The position numbers and the translations under genes are program-made. 64,000 nucleotides of DNA from CAKZQX01 sp034436755 (GTDB lineage: Bacteria > Chloroflexota > Chloroflexia > Chloroflexales > Chloroflexaceae), in the NCBI GenBank assembly GCA_034436755.1, contig DAOTVB010000201.1, positions 1 to 64,000 of the forward strand, written 5' to 3'. This document shows, in pieces, positions 1 through 7,328 of this stretch; position 1 is the first letter of the stretch; every line of letters starts with the position of its first letter. Below the pieces are notes generated by a model. It did not search any database and was not told the DNA's origin. It saw only the letters and a program-made list of their open reading frames with translations.

Positions 1-88
1 GTATCCTGTAATTCGTATGCTGTATACCGTATTTCATCGTCTGTTTCTTCTTTTTCGGACGACGGGCTTCAGACGACGGACTTCAGCA

Positions 89-394
89 TCACATCTGATC
101 TTTGTATGCAATTATCTGGCGGCGCAACTCTTTCAATGCGCTGCTCAAGACCGACTGAATATGCTTGGCCGACCCGGTTTCCCGGCTACTCAACATCCGA
201 TCCGGTAGCGAGAGGCGTAGCAGGACTTCTACATCCTCGACACCTTCGGCATCGCTGACGATAACTCGTAGCATTGAATCTTCGGGAAGCTTCGCCATAA
301 TGGGACCGAGCTTCGCCGTCTCTTTGTCAACATAATCGCCAAAATCTTCAGGCAAACTAACATGGGTTACCTGATTCGAGAATTGATACTGCAT
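89..394 (-). CDS. Ribosome hibernation factor-like protein (HPF/RaiA family)
   Basis: The 101-residue product resembles the short HPF/RaiA (sigma-54 modulation) proteins that bind the 30S subunit and silence ribosomes under stress. The charged helical C-terminus (SALKELRRQIIAYKD) and the preceding DVEVLLRLSLPDR strand fit this fold; the long C-terminal dimerisation domain of long HPF is absent. The start at 394 (MQYQF) is preferred over an upstream ATG at 409 because an AAGGGAG ribosome-binding site sits five bases before it. It lies 59 bases downstream of lon on the same strand, so hsp20, lon and this gene probably form one stress operon. Family assignment rests on pattern only; a generic HPF-like protein is the safe call. 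Confidence 0.6.
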   Translation of the reverse strand: MQYQFSNQVTHVSLPEDFGDYVDKETAKLGPIMAKLPEDSMLRVIVSDAEGVEDVEVLLRLSLPDRMLSSRETGSAKHIQSVLSSALKELRRQIIAYKDQM

Positions 395-453
395 AAATAC
401 TCCCTTCATTCAGCCGTTGGGACGGCGCACATACCATCCCAACGCTGTTACGC

Positions 454-2835
454 TTATTCGACCATAGGTGCGGCAACGGTTTCTTCGTGCAGCACCCGGG
501 GTAATACCTCGTCCATATGACTGACAAACAGGATTTCCAGCTTCTCGCGTGTCTCGGCCGGGATCTCGCGCAGATCCAGTTCGTTATCCTTCGGCAGCAG
601 CACCGTGCGAATACCCACCTGCTGCGCGGCCAGCACCTTCTCCTTTACGCCGCCAATCGGCATCACTTTGCCCCGCAGGGTAATCTCGCCGGTCATGGCA
701 ACATGCTTGTGGGTTGGCCGCCCGGTCAGCGCCGAAACCAGCGCGCTAACCATGGTAATTCCCGCCGATGGGCCTTCTTTCGGAACTGCGCCCGCCGGAA
801 CATGGATGTGAATATCGTGCTTCTGGAGGAAATCCTCCGGGATATCCAGCATCTTTGCGCGTGAGCGGGCATAGGTCAACGCAGCCTGGGCCGACTCGCG
901 CATCACTTCGCCCAGTTGCCCCGTCAGGATAAGCTGGCCCCGGCCCGGCACCACGCTGGCCTCAATAAAGACGATATCGCCACCAACCGGCGTCCAGACT
1001 AATCCGGTGGCAATCCCGACCTCGTCCTCGTCTAGCAGGGTTTCTTTGCGGAAACGCGGCGGCTCCAGCAGTTCGTCCAGATCGGCGGCATCGACCTGGG
1101 GCGGGATGTCGCGTCCCTCGGCCAGGCGCGTTGCCATTTTACGAAAGATTGCGCCAACCTGCCGCTCTAGACTGCGCACCCCCGCCTCGCGCGTGTATTC
1201 CAGAATCAGCCGCCGCAACGCCGCATCGGTGATTTCCAATTCGCGGCCCGCCATGCCTTGCTCGTTCTGCTGGCGCGGCACGAGGTAACGCCGGGCGATA
1301 ATCAACTTCTCCATCTCGGTATAGCCCGACAACTCCACTACCTCCATGCGGTCAAGCAGAGGACCGGGGATGGTGTCGGCCCGATTGGCGGTGCAGATAA
1401 AGAGCACATGGCTGAAGTCAAACGGCACATCCAGGTAGCGATCTACAAAGGCATTATTCTGCGCCGGGTCGAGCAACTCCAGCAGTGCTGAGGCCGGATC
1501 GCCCTGAAACCCCACGGTCAACTTGTCAACCTCGTCAATCATCATCACCGGGTTGTTAGTGCCCACACGGTTGATATTCTGAATGAAGCGTCCCGGTACT
1601 GCGCCGATGTAGGTGCGGCGGAAGCCGCGGATCTCGCTCTCATCACGCACACCACCCAGGGCAATGCGGGCAAACTCGCGGCCCAGCGCGCGTGCAATCG
1701 ACTGCCCCAGGCTAGTCTTCCCTACCCCCGGCGGCCCGACAAAACAGAGAATCGGCCCGCGGACGCGCTCTTCGCCTTGCTCATGTTGCAATTTGCGTAC
1801 CGCCAGATATTCGATAATGCGATCTTTGATCCGCTCCAGATTGTAATGGTCTTCGTCCAGGATGGTGCGTGCCTGCTGCAGATCAAAGTTGTCTGCGGTA
1901 TTCTTACTCCAGGGCAGATCAATTAACCACTCCAGGTAAGTGCGCACCATGCCCGCCTCGGCTGCTCCCGGCGGCATGCGCTCCAGTCGGCCAAGTTCGC
2001 GCTCGGCTTCGCGGCGCGGTTCCTCCGGCAGGTCAGCCGCTTCCAGGCGGCGGCGCAATTCAGCCGCCTCGGCCGACTGCTCATCGGTTTCACCCAACTC
2101 ACGCCGGATCGCCTCCAGTTGCTGGCGCAGAATGTACTCACGTTGCGTGCGGGACATAGCTTCCTGGGCCTTCTGCCCGATGGACATAATCTCCCGCTCG
2201 CGCTCCAGGTGGCCCCGAATCAATTGCAGCCGCGCCCCCAGATCGATGGCGTCGCGCACCTCCTGCTGCTGCTCCGGGCGCAGATTAATATTTGCAGCAA
2301 TCAGATCGGCCAGCGTACCGGGATCAGGCGTGTTGGCCGCCGCAACCGCCAGTTCGTCGGGAAACTGCGCGCCGGCCTGTACAACCTCCTGGAACGTGGT
2401 CAACACATTGCGCGACAATGCCTCAACCTCCAGCGAAACCTCGGTCGGCTCCGGAATGATCGTCAGGCGTGCTGTGGGGTAAGGCTCGGTGCTGATCATC
2501 GCTTCGATCTGGACGCGCGCCTGCCCCTGGAGCAATACCTGTATATTGCCGTCGGGCATGCGCAGCATACGCATAATTTGTGCCGCAGCCCCGGTCCGCC
2601 CCAGATCGGCCGGGTCAAACATCTCGCTCGACTGACTGCGCCAGAAGACCGCCAGCATTTTTTCTTCGGCGAGGGCGGCATCATCAACCAGTTTAACCCA
2701 GGTCGGGTTGCCGATTGCCAGCGGCAGCAGCATGCTGGGAAAGAGCACTGCATTACTGATCGGCAGGATCGGCAGCACAGAGGGGATCGTCTCCGGGTTC
2801 TGTGTCTCGGTTGTTCCATTGACATCACTGGTCAT
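454..2835 (-). CDS. lon: ATP-dependent endopeptidase Lon
   Basis: This cytosolic ATP-dependent serine protease degrades misfolded and regulatory proteins. The 793-residue length is normal for LonA. An N-terminal substrate-binding domain (about 1-200) and a helical region are followed by the AAA+ domain with Walker A GPPGVGKTS near residue 366 and Walker B MMIDEVDK. The C-terminal protease domain has the catalytic serine in EGPSAGIT near 690 and the catalytic lysine in GGVKEKVLAA near 730. Its start overlaps the stop of the upstream hsp20 gene by four bases (ATGA), which indicates translational coupling: a holdase and a protease made together. No CIRCE-type operator was seen upstream of the pair. 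Confidence 0.97.
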   Translation of the reverse strand: MTSDVNGTTETQNPETIPSVLPILPISNAVLFPSMLLPLAIGNPTWVKLVDDAALAEEKMLAVFWRSQSSEMFDPADLGRTGAAAQIMRMLRMPDGNIQVLLQGQARVQIEAMISTEPYPTARLTIIPEPTEVSLEVEALSRNVLTTFQEVVQAGAQFPDELAVAAANTPDPGTLADLIAANINLRPEQQQEVRDAIDLGARLQLIRGHLEREREIMSIGQKAQEAMSRTQREYILRQQLEAIRRELGETDEQSAEAAELRRRLEAADLPEEPRREAERELGRLERMPPGAAEAGMVRTYLEWLIDLPWSKNTADNFDLQQARTILDEDHYNLERIKDRIIEYLAVRKLQHEQGEERVRGPILCFVGPPGVGKTSLGQSIARALGREFARIALGGVRDESEIRGFRRTYIGAVPGRFIQNINRVGTNNPVMMIDEVDKLTVGFQGDPASALLELLDPAQNNAFVDRYLDVPFDFSHVLFICTANRADTIPGPLLDRMEVVELSGYTEMEKLIIARRYLVPRQQNEQGMAGRELEITDAALRRLILEYTREAGVRSLERQVGAIFRKMATRLAEGRDIPPQVDAADLDELLEPPRFRKETLLDEDEVGIATGLVWTPVGGDIVFIEASVVPGRGQLILTGQLGEVMRESAQAALTYARSRAKMLDIPEDFLQKHDIHIHVPAGAVPKEGPSAGITMVSALVSALTGRPTHKHVAMTGEITLRGKVMPIGGVKEKVLAAQQVGIRTVLLPKDNELDLREIPAETREKLEILFVSHMDEVLPRVLHEETVAAPMVE

Positions 2836-3245
2836 TCCTGTCCTCCCTCCGACACATTAATCACCACCCGCTGGGGCGTACGACGGGCAAACGGGAGCAC
2901 AACCTCCAGCAACCCATGCTGGTAGCGGGACTCGGCCTGCTCCGGGTCGATGACGACCCGCAGCGGAATCTCGACGCGGAAGGGGCAGGATGGAATTTCC
3001 ATGCGTTCGATGCGCTGCAACCCTTGCGGCGGGGTCATCTGGCGCATGCCCGCGATGCGAACCAGGTTGGCCTCAACATCGATCTGCAACTCACGCGGGT
3101 TGACCCCGGCCAGTTCGGCCACAATGATCACGGCCTGCCCGGTTTCGTAGATATTGAGCGCGGGCTGCCAGGAACACTGCTCAAAGGTAACATAGGGATA
3201 GCGAATGGTAAACACATGCAAGCCCGACTTCTGTGAATCACTCAC
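2832..3245 (-). CDS. Small heat-shock protein, Hsp20/alpha-crystallin family
   Basis: This is an ATP-independent holdase that keeps unfolding proteins soluble. The alpha-crystallin core is visible: PALNIYETGQAVIIVAELAGVNP, then DVEANLVRIAG, then the C-terminal ESRYQHGLLEVVLPFA segment that corresponds to the conserved GVL region. The GTG at 3245 (VSDSQK) is chosen because AAGGAGAA lies seven bases upstream; an upstream ATG at 3278 has no such site. The result is 137 residues, usual for the family. It is the first gene of the hsp20-lon-hpf operon and overlaps lon by four bases. Confidence 0.9.
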   Translation of the reverse strand: MSDSQKSGLHVFTIRYPYVTFEQCSWQPALNIYETGQAVIIVAELAGVNPRELQIDVEANLVRIAGMRQMTPPQGLQRIERMEIPSCPFRVEIPLRVVIDPEQAESRYQHGLLEVVLPFARRTPQRVVINVSEGGQE

Positions 3246-3440
3246 CGCACTTCTCCTTCTTTCACAAAGGTAGAACATGAAACATAATATGGGAAATTTG
3301 ATGTGCGCTGTTCTGTTGCCTGGATGACTACAGGGTTGGAGAAAACCGACAAACAGAGGAACGCAGACCAGAGCACGCCCGGCGCAGCGCTATCGGATAC
3401 CGTGTTTGTTCTTTGTTCTCGATTTGTCTATTCTTGCTTT

Positions 3441-3446
3441 AGTATA
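3441..3446 (-). promoter_or_regulatory. Possible extended -10 box for the hsp20-lon operon
   Basis: Read leftward the sequence is TGCTATACT, an extended -10 element about 195 bases before the hsp20 start. No convincing -35 box accompanies it. The long leader weakens the case, and a nearer promoter may exist. Confidence 0.25.
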
Positions 3447-3634
3447 GCATGCTCAATGCCGGCGTTACAGCGCGTGGAATGCAAGAGAGCGGTCGTGCAT
3501 TTGATACACCTTTGTGGTATTATTATGCATCATAGTGTGGACCGCGGTCCGATCACCCCGATCCCCTGACAGACGCCTCACAACCAGTGGGGCATTGTTC
3601 AAATGCTGAAACAATTGCATATCAGATTACATGA

Positions 3635-3742
3635 GTTACGTAGTACGACTTTCAGATCAGGTACGTACACTCAGGGAAGACATCTTCGCCCCTGCCGGAG
3701 GCGCTATCTGCTTCCGTGCAAGTGACCGCGTAAGTCGTGTCT
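3635..3742. repeat. Family 1 palindromic element, 108 bp, flanked by direct repeats
   Basis: The element has the ends of the dispersed family 1 repeat: GTTACG on the left and CCGCGTAAGTCGTGT on the right. It also has the internal inverted pair around CCTGCCGGAGGCG. The 10-mer GATTACATGA occurs at both borders (3625-3634 and 3743-3752), as expected of a target-site duplication, although the left copy overlaps the terminal repeat. It lies in the roughly 780-base gap between hsp20 and yitT, where no gene was found. Confidence 0.6.
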
Positions 3743-3765
3743 GATTACATGATTCCGTTGTTGCT

Positions 3766-3881
3766 TATGAAGTTTGAACATGTAACCCGGATAACATCAC
3801 CACGGTAGACAGCCGTAGGGTGCATTCTATGCACCGTTCTGCTGCGTATTTTCTATCCGGACTATTTTTCAGAATTCATCA
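3766..3881. repeat. Family 3 palindromic element
   Basis: The ends are inverted copies of one another: ATGAAGTTTGAACATGTAA followed by CCGGAT on the left, and TCCGGACTATTTTTC followed by AGAATTCAT on the right. The interior holds a small hairpin, GGTGCATTCTATGCACC. The same terminal motif recurs at 5100-5259, 15673-15832, 25248-25404 and 41323-41388. Confidence 0.55.
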
Positions 3882-4026
3882 GCATGTGGCAACAGGAGCA
3901 TTTCTGCGTGTAATTCCTGCGCGGCGGCATACCTGCCGCTATCCAGAACCGGGCCATAGTGCGTGATAGCAGGGCTACTGCTGTCCAGAGCCACAAACAG
4001 AATTTCGCATACGAGGAGCAAAGTTC

Positions 4027-5031
4027 ATGCAGAGCGAACATCATCTTCCACCCGTCGATCGTCCGTTTTCGCCCGAGCAACCGGACGAGCGCCCGAAGAT
4101 TTCGGCACTCCACGCTACAACCATCTCGCTGCCTGATCGCATCCGGCGGGGTTTTCAGACTACCCGCGCACACTCCTTGCCGCTGTTGCAACGCTTTCTC
4201 GTGGTCTGCATCGGGGCGATTATTGCGGCACTCGGCTACAGCCTGTTTCAGTTGCCCTTTAACCTGGCGGGCGGTGGTCTGAGCGGCGTCGGCATCATCC
4301 TGAACCACTTCACCGGCTGGCCTGTGGGGACACTCTATTTTCTGCTGAATATTCCGCTGCTGATAATCGGCTTCTCCTCGCTGGGCCGTTGGAAATTCCT
4401 GATCTCAACGCTGCTGGCGGTCTGGGTGTTTGCGGTGGCGACCGATCTGTTTGTTCACTATCTGCCCATGCTGCTGGCGCCCTACCCGCTGACCAATGAT
4501 ATGCTGCTCAGTGCAATGTATGCCGGTCTGATCAGCGGTATCGGGACGGGGATTATTTACACTATGGGCGGCACGCTGGGAAGCACCGGCATTCTGGCGC
4601 GGATTATCCAGCAGAAGACCGGCTTTCCGCTGAGTCAGGCGTACCTCTACGCCGACGGCTCGATCATTCTGGTGTCAGGGATTGTCTTTGGGTGGGAGAT
4701 TGCACTGCATGCGCTGCTGATGATGTTTCTCAACGGGTTGGCCTCGGATTTCACCCTCGAAGGCCCCAGCACGGTACGCACAATTACGATTGTGACGCAG
4801 CATCCCGCGCAACTCACGTGTGCCATCCTGGAAACAACGCACCTGGGGGTTAGTTCCTGGTCGATCAACGACGGCTATACCGGGCAGGATTATGCGATGA
4901 TTATCTGCACGGTCCACCGTCCACATGTCCGCGAGGTCAAGCGCGTCGTCGCAACCACCGACCCGGAGGCGTTTGTGGTCATCGGCAACTCGCACCAGGC
5001 GCTGGGGCGCGGGTTTGCGCCGCTGCGGTAG
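4027..5031 (+). CDS. YitT family membrane protein (DUF161 plus DUF2179)
   Basis: This 334-residue inner-membrane protein has a hydrophilic N-terminal tail of about 55 residues. Five or six hydrophobic segments (about 58-230) follow, with the family-typical AGGGLSGVGIIL and GGTLGSTGILARII motifs. A soluble C-terminal DUF2179 domain (about 245-325) contains DFTLEGPSTVRTITIVT. The physiological role of YitT proteins is not established. A GAGGAG site eight bases before the ATG supports the start. It stands alone, with repeat-filled gaps on both sides. Confidence 0.85.
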   Translation: MQSEHHLPPVDRPFSPEQPDERPKISALHATTISLPDRIRRGFQTTRAHSLPLLQRFLVVCIGAIIAALGYSLFQLPFNLAGGGLSGVGIILNHFTGWPVGTLYFLLNIPLLIIGFSSLGRWKFLISTLLAVWVFAVATDLFVHYLPMLLAPYPLTNDMLLSAMYAGLISGIGTGIIYTMGGTLGSTGILARIIQQKTGFPLSQAYLYADGSIILVSGIVFGWEIALHALLMMFLNGLASDFTLEGPSTVRTITIVTQHPAQLTCAILETTHLGVSSWSINDGYTGQDYAMIICTVHRPHVREVKRVVATTDPEAFVVIGNSHQALGRGFAPLR

Positions 5032-5099
5032 CACATGGTTGGCAACTGCTCCACTATCCGGTATCATGGGCAGCATATCCAGCAGAATGAGACACGACG

Positions 5100-5259
5100 A
5101 TGAAATGCAAGAAATTAACCCGGGTTATGTGACGCACTGGAATTCCGGCTTTAGGCGATGGATGCCTGCCGGGGCGGCGGCATACTGAAGGAAAAGCCCG
5201 ATCCGGCTGAAGCCGGGACTCCGGTCCAGCGATGTCCAGATGAAAAATTCAACGTTCAT
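5100..5259. repeat. Family 3 palindromic element, diverged left end
   Basis: The left end reads ATGAAATGCAAGAAATTAA then CCCGG; the right end is AATTCAACGTTCAT. The interior has the shared CCGGCTGAAGCCGGGACTCC palindrome half. It separates yitT from the Uma2-like gene and ends 34 bases before that gene's start. Confidence 0.5.
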
Positions 5260-5293
5260 TAGCGTGTCTGACCAGGGATGCGGAGGAGCAACC

Positions 5294-5803
5294 ATGAGTC
5301 TGCCAACGTACCAGGATATTGAGTATCTGGCCTATCACGGGGTGCGCCTCGAGATCACCGGCGGTCGCACGACCTGGGAAGCGCTGCCGGGCGCGCTACA
5401 CAATGGCGTCGTAGATGATATTCGGCAGAATCTTACCCGTCTTAACCCGCCGGATGCCGCCTGTGGCTGCTTTCACATCGCTGATACCTATATCGAGTTC
5501 GCACCGGCTCTGCTGCGGCAACCGGATATTGCGATCTTTTGTGAAAAACCGCCGCGCCCTGATGGAGCGCTGACGGGCATCATACCCGGCGCGGTGATAG
5601 AAGTTCTCAGCGCCGGGTATGAGCAGAAGGACCGTGACGCCGTTACGCTCTACCTGGGACACAATGTTCAGGATGTCATCCTGGTTGACCCACGGCAGGG
5701 TACTCTGGAGTGGCATACCTTTGATCAGCCACGTCGCCGGCTTGATCTCCCTACGACATGCACAGCCCGGATGGGCTGCGTGATCCAGGTTGACCGACCG
5801 TAA
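5294..5803 (+). CDS. Uma2-like protein (DUF820, PD-(D/E)XK nuclease fold)
   Basis: The 169-residue product matches Uma2/DUF820 proteins, which have a restriction-endonuclease-like fold, are greatly expanded in Chloroflexota and Cyanobacteria, and have no settled function. Family hallmarks are the central LLRQPDIAIF segment (the acidic residue of the active site) and GAVIEVLSAGYEQKD, where the glutamate and lysine would complete the site. The ATG at 5294 has GGAGGAG upstream and is preferred over one at 5240. The N-terminal portion is shorter and more divergent than usual, so activity is uncertain. Its stop is two bases from the stop of the convergent propeller gene. Confidence 0.7.
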   Translation: MSLPTYQDIEYLAYHGVRLEITGGRTTWEALPGALHNGVVDDIRQNLTRLNPPDAACGCFHIADTYIEFAPALLRQPDIAIFCEKPPRPDGALTGIIPGAVIEVLSAGYEQKDRDAVTLYLGHNVQDVILVDPRQGTLEWHTFDQPRRRLDLPTTCTARMGCVIQVDRP

Positions 5804-5805
5804 TA

Positions 5806-7290
5806 TCACGGTCGCCACGCCGGACGGGAGTCCCCGGCCAGGCTGTGGGTGATATTGACCTGCCCCGTACCATCGGCCTGCATCACATAGATCTCCGCGT
5901 TGGCGTCGCGGTTTGAACGGAAGGCGATATAGCGTCCATCCGGGGACCAGCTCGGCTCGCCGTCGAAGAGCGGATTGCTGGTCAACTGCGTCAGGCCAAA
6001 GCCATCAAACTCAACCACATAGATATCGCGGTTGCCACTGCGCGTTGACGGGAAAGCCATCCGCAGGCCGTCGCGCGTCCAGTTGGGACAACCGGCATCG
6101 TCGATGAAACGTACCGTCTCCGCGCCATCGGCCGTGGTGATAAAAATCGCCGTTGCGCCGGCCTGCTCCCGCAGAAAGCTCAATCGCGAGTCGGTGATCC
6201 ATGCCGGGCAGCCATCGTACGCGGGCACATTCGTCAGGCGGCGCTGCTCGCTGCCATTGGCATTCATCAGATAAATTTCAAAACCGCCAAAGGGTGTATC
6301 CCGATCAGACTGGAATGCGATCTGCGTGCCATCGGGCGACCAGGCCGGGTAGATCTCGCGGAAGGTGTTGCTGGTCAACTGGCGCAGGTCGCTGCCGTCA
6401 GCATTCATCACAAAGATCTCCGGGTCACCATCCCGGTCGGAGACAAAGGCGAGTTGCCGGCCATCGGGCGACCAGGCCGGTTGGTCATCCCAGCTCGGGC
6501 TGTTCGTCAGGCGGGTCAGACCGGACCCATCGGCATTGATCAGGTAGATCTCGCCGCGCGAGTCATCCCGGTCAGAGGAGAAGGCAATCTGCCCGGTTGC
6601 GCCGGGCATGGCAGACAGTTCGCGCCCCAGATGGCCCGACAGCAGATCAAACGGCGGCGCATTCTCCGGATGCAGTTCCAGGCGGGCCCGCTCAAACCAC
6701 TGCACTGTGCGCGTCTCACCGTCGCTGAGGCGTTCCGTCCGCGCTTCGCTCAAGGGCAACCCAAACAACGCCAGACTCTCGGCCAGACTGCTGCCGGGCA
6801 GTCCATCAAGTTCCAGACCGTTGCTCTGCCAGAATGCGAGAAACTCGCCGCAGACATTATGGCTGGTCTCCGGAAAGAAGCGGCAGTCAGTCAGCGGGCC
6901 GGTGGCCTGCGGAAAGTCGCGCCAGTTACGCCCCTGCTGCACCAGCAGATCGGCTCCAAGACGCCCCAGTTGCACATCATAGGGACGATCATTCTCCGGG
7001 TGCAGTTCCAGGCGCACCCGCTCAAACCACTGCACCTGGCGCGGTTGCCCCTCAATCATCGCCTCCTGCTGCGGCGCGATGGGGAAGCCAAACACACGCA
7101 CGCCACCGTTCTGTTCCCAGAACTCACGAATACGCCCGGCGATACAGTGCCCGGTCTCCGGGAAGCAGACCTGACCGACCTGCGCCCGCAGTTCTGCCGG
7201 CGGGGTGACGGTGAAGATGAGTATCAGGAGCAGGCTCAGGCGCAGGAGCAACTGGAGCCGGCGGTGGGTTTTCGGAAGGGGGAACTGCAT
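5806..7290 (-). CDS. Secreted TolB/PD40-type beta-propeller protein with two FPETGH repeats
   Basis: The 494-residue exported protein begins with a signal peptide (LLLRLSLLLILIFTVTPPAELRAQ). Two copies of a roughly 95-residue module follow, with the signature FPET(G/S)HxxxGxxxxFW and VQWFERxRLELHPEN. From about residue 230 there are at least five PD40/TolB blades of the type AWSPDGxxIAFxSDRDGxxEIYVMNADGS. Such propellers usually bind proteins or glycans at the cell surface; no enzymatic motif was seen. The FPETGH module is in my knowledge typical of Chloroflexota. It is a single gene, downstream of and unrelated in composition to the ATPase module. Confidence 0.85.
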   Translation of the reverse strand: MQFPLPKTHRRLQLLLRLSLLLILIFTVTPPAELRAQVGQVCFPETGHCIAGRIREFWEQNGGVRVFGFPIAPQQEAMIEGQPRQVQWFERVRLELHPENDRPYDVQLGRLGADLLVQQGRNWRDFPQATGPLTDCRFFPETSHNVCGEFLAFWQSNGLELDGLPGSSLAESLALFGLPLSEARTERLSDGETRTVQWFERARLELHPENAPPFDLLSGHLGRELSAMPGATGQIAFSSDRDDSRGEIYLINADGSGLTRLTNSPSWDDQPAWSPDGRQLAFVSDRDGDPEIFVMNADGSDLRQLTSNTFREIYPAWSPDGTQIAFQSDRDTPFGGFEIYLMNANGSEQRRLTNVPAYDGCPAWITDSRLSFLREQAGATAIFITTADGAETVRFIDDAGCPNWTRDGLRMAFPSTRSGNRDIYVVEFDGFGLTQLTSNPLFDGEPSWSPDGRYIAFRSNRDANAEIYVMQADGTGQVNITHSLAGDSRPAWRP

Positions 7291-7328
7291 AAAAAGACTC
7301 CCTGATAGAGATTATGAACTGGATTATA

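Noticed and set aside
3246..3600. CIRCE operator upstream of hsp20-lon.
   Set aside because: The TTAGCACTC/GAGTGCTAA inverted repeat is absent.
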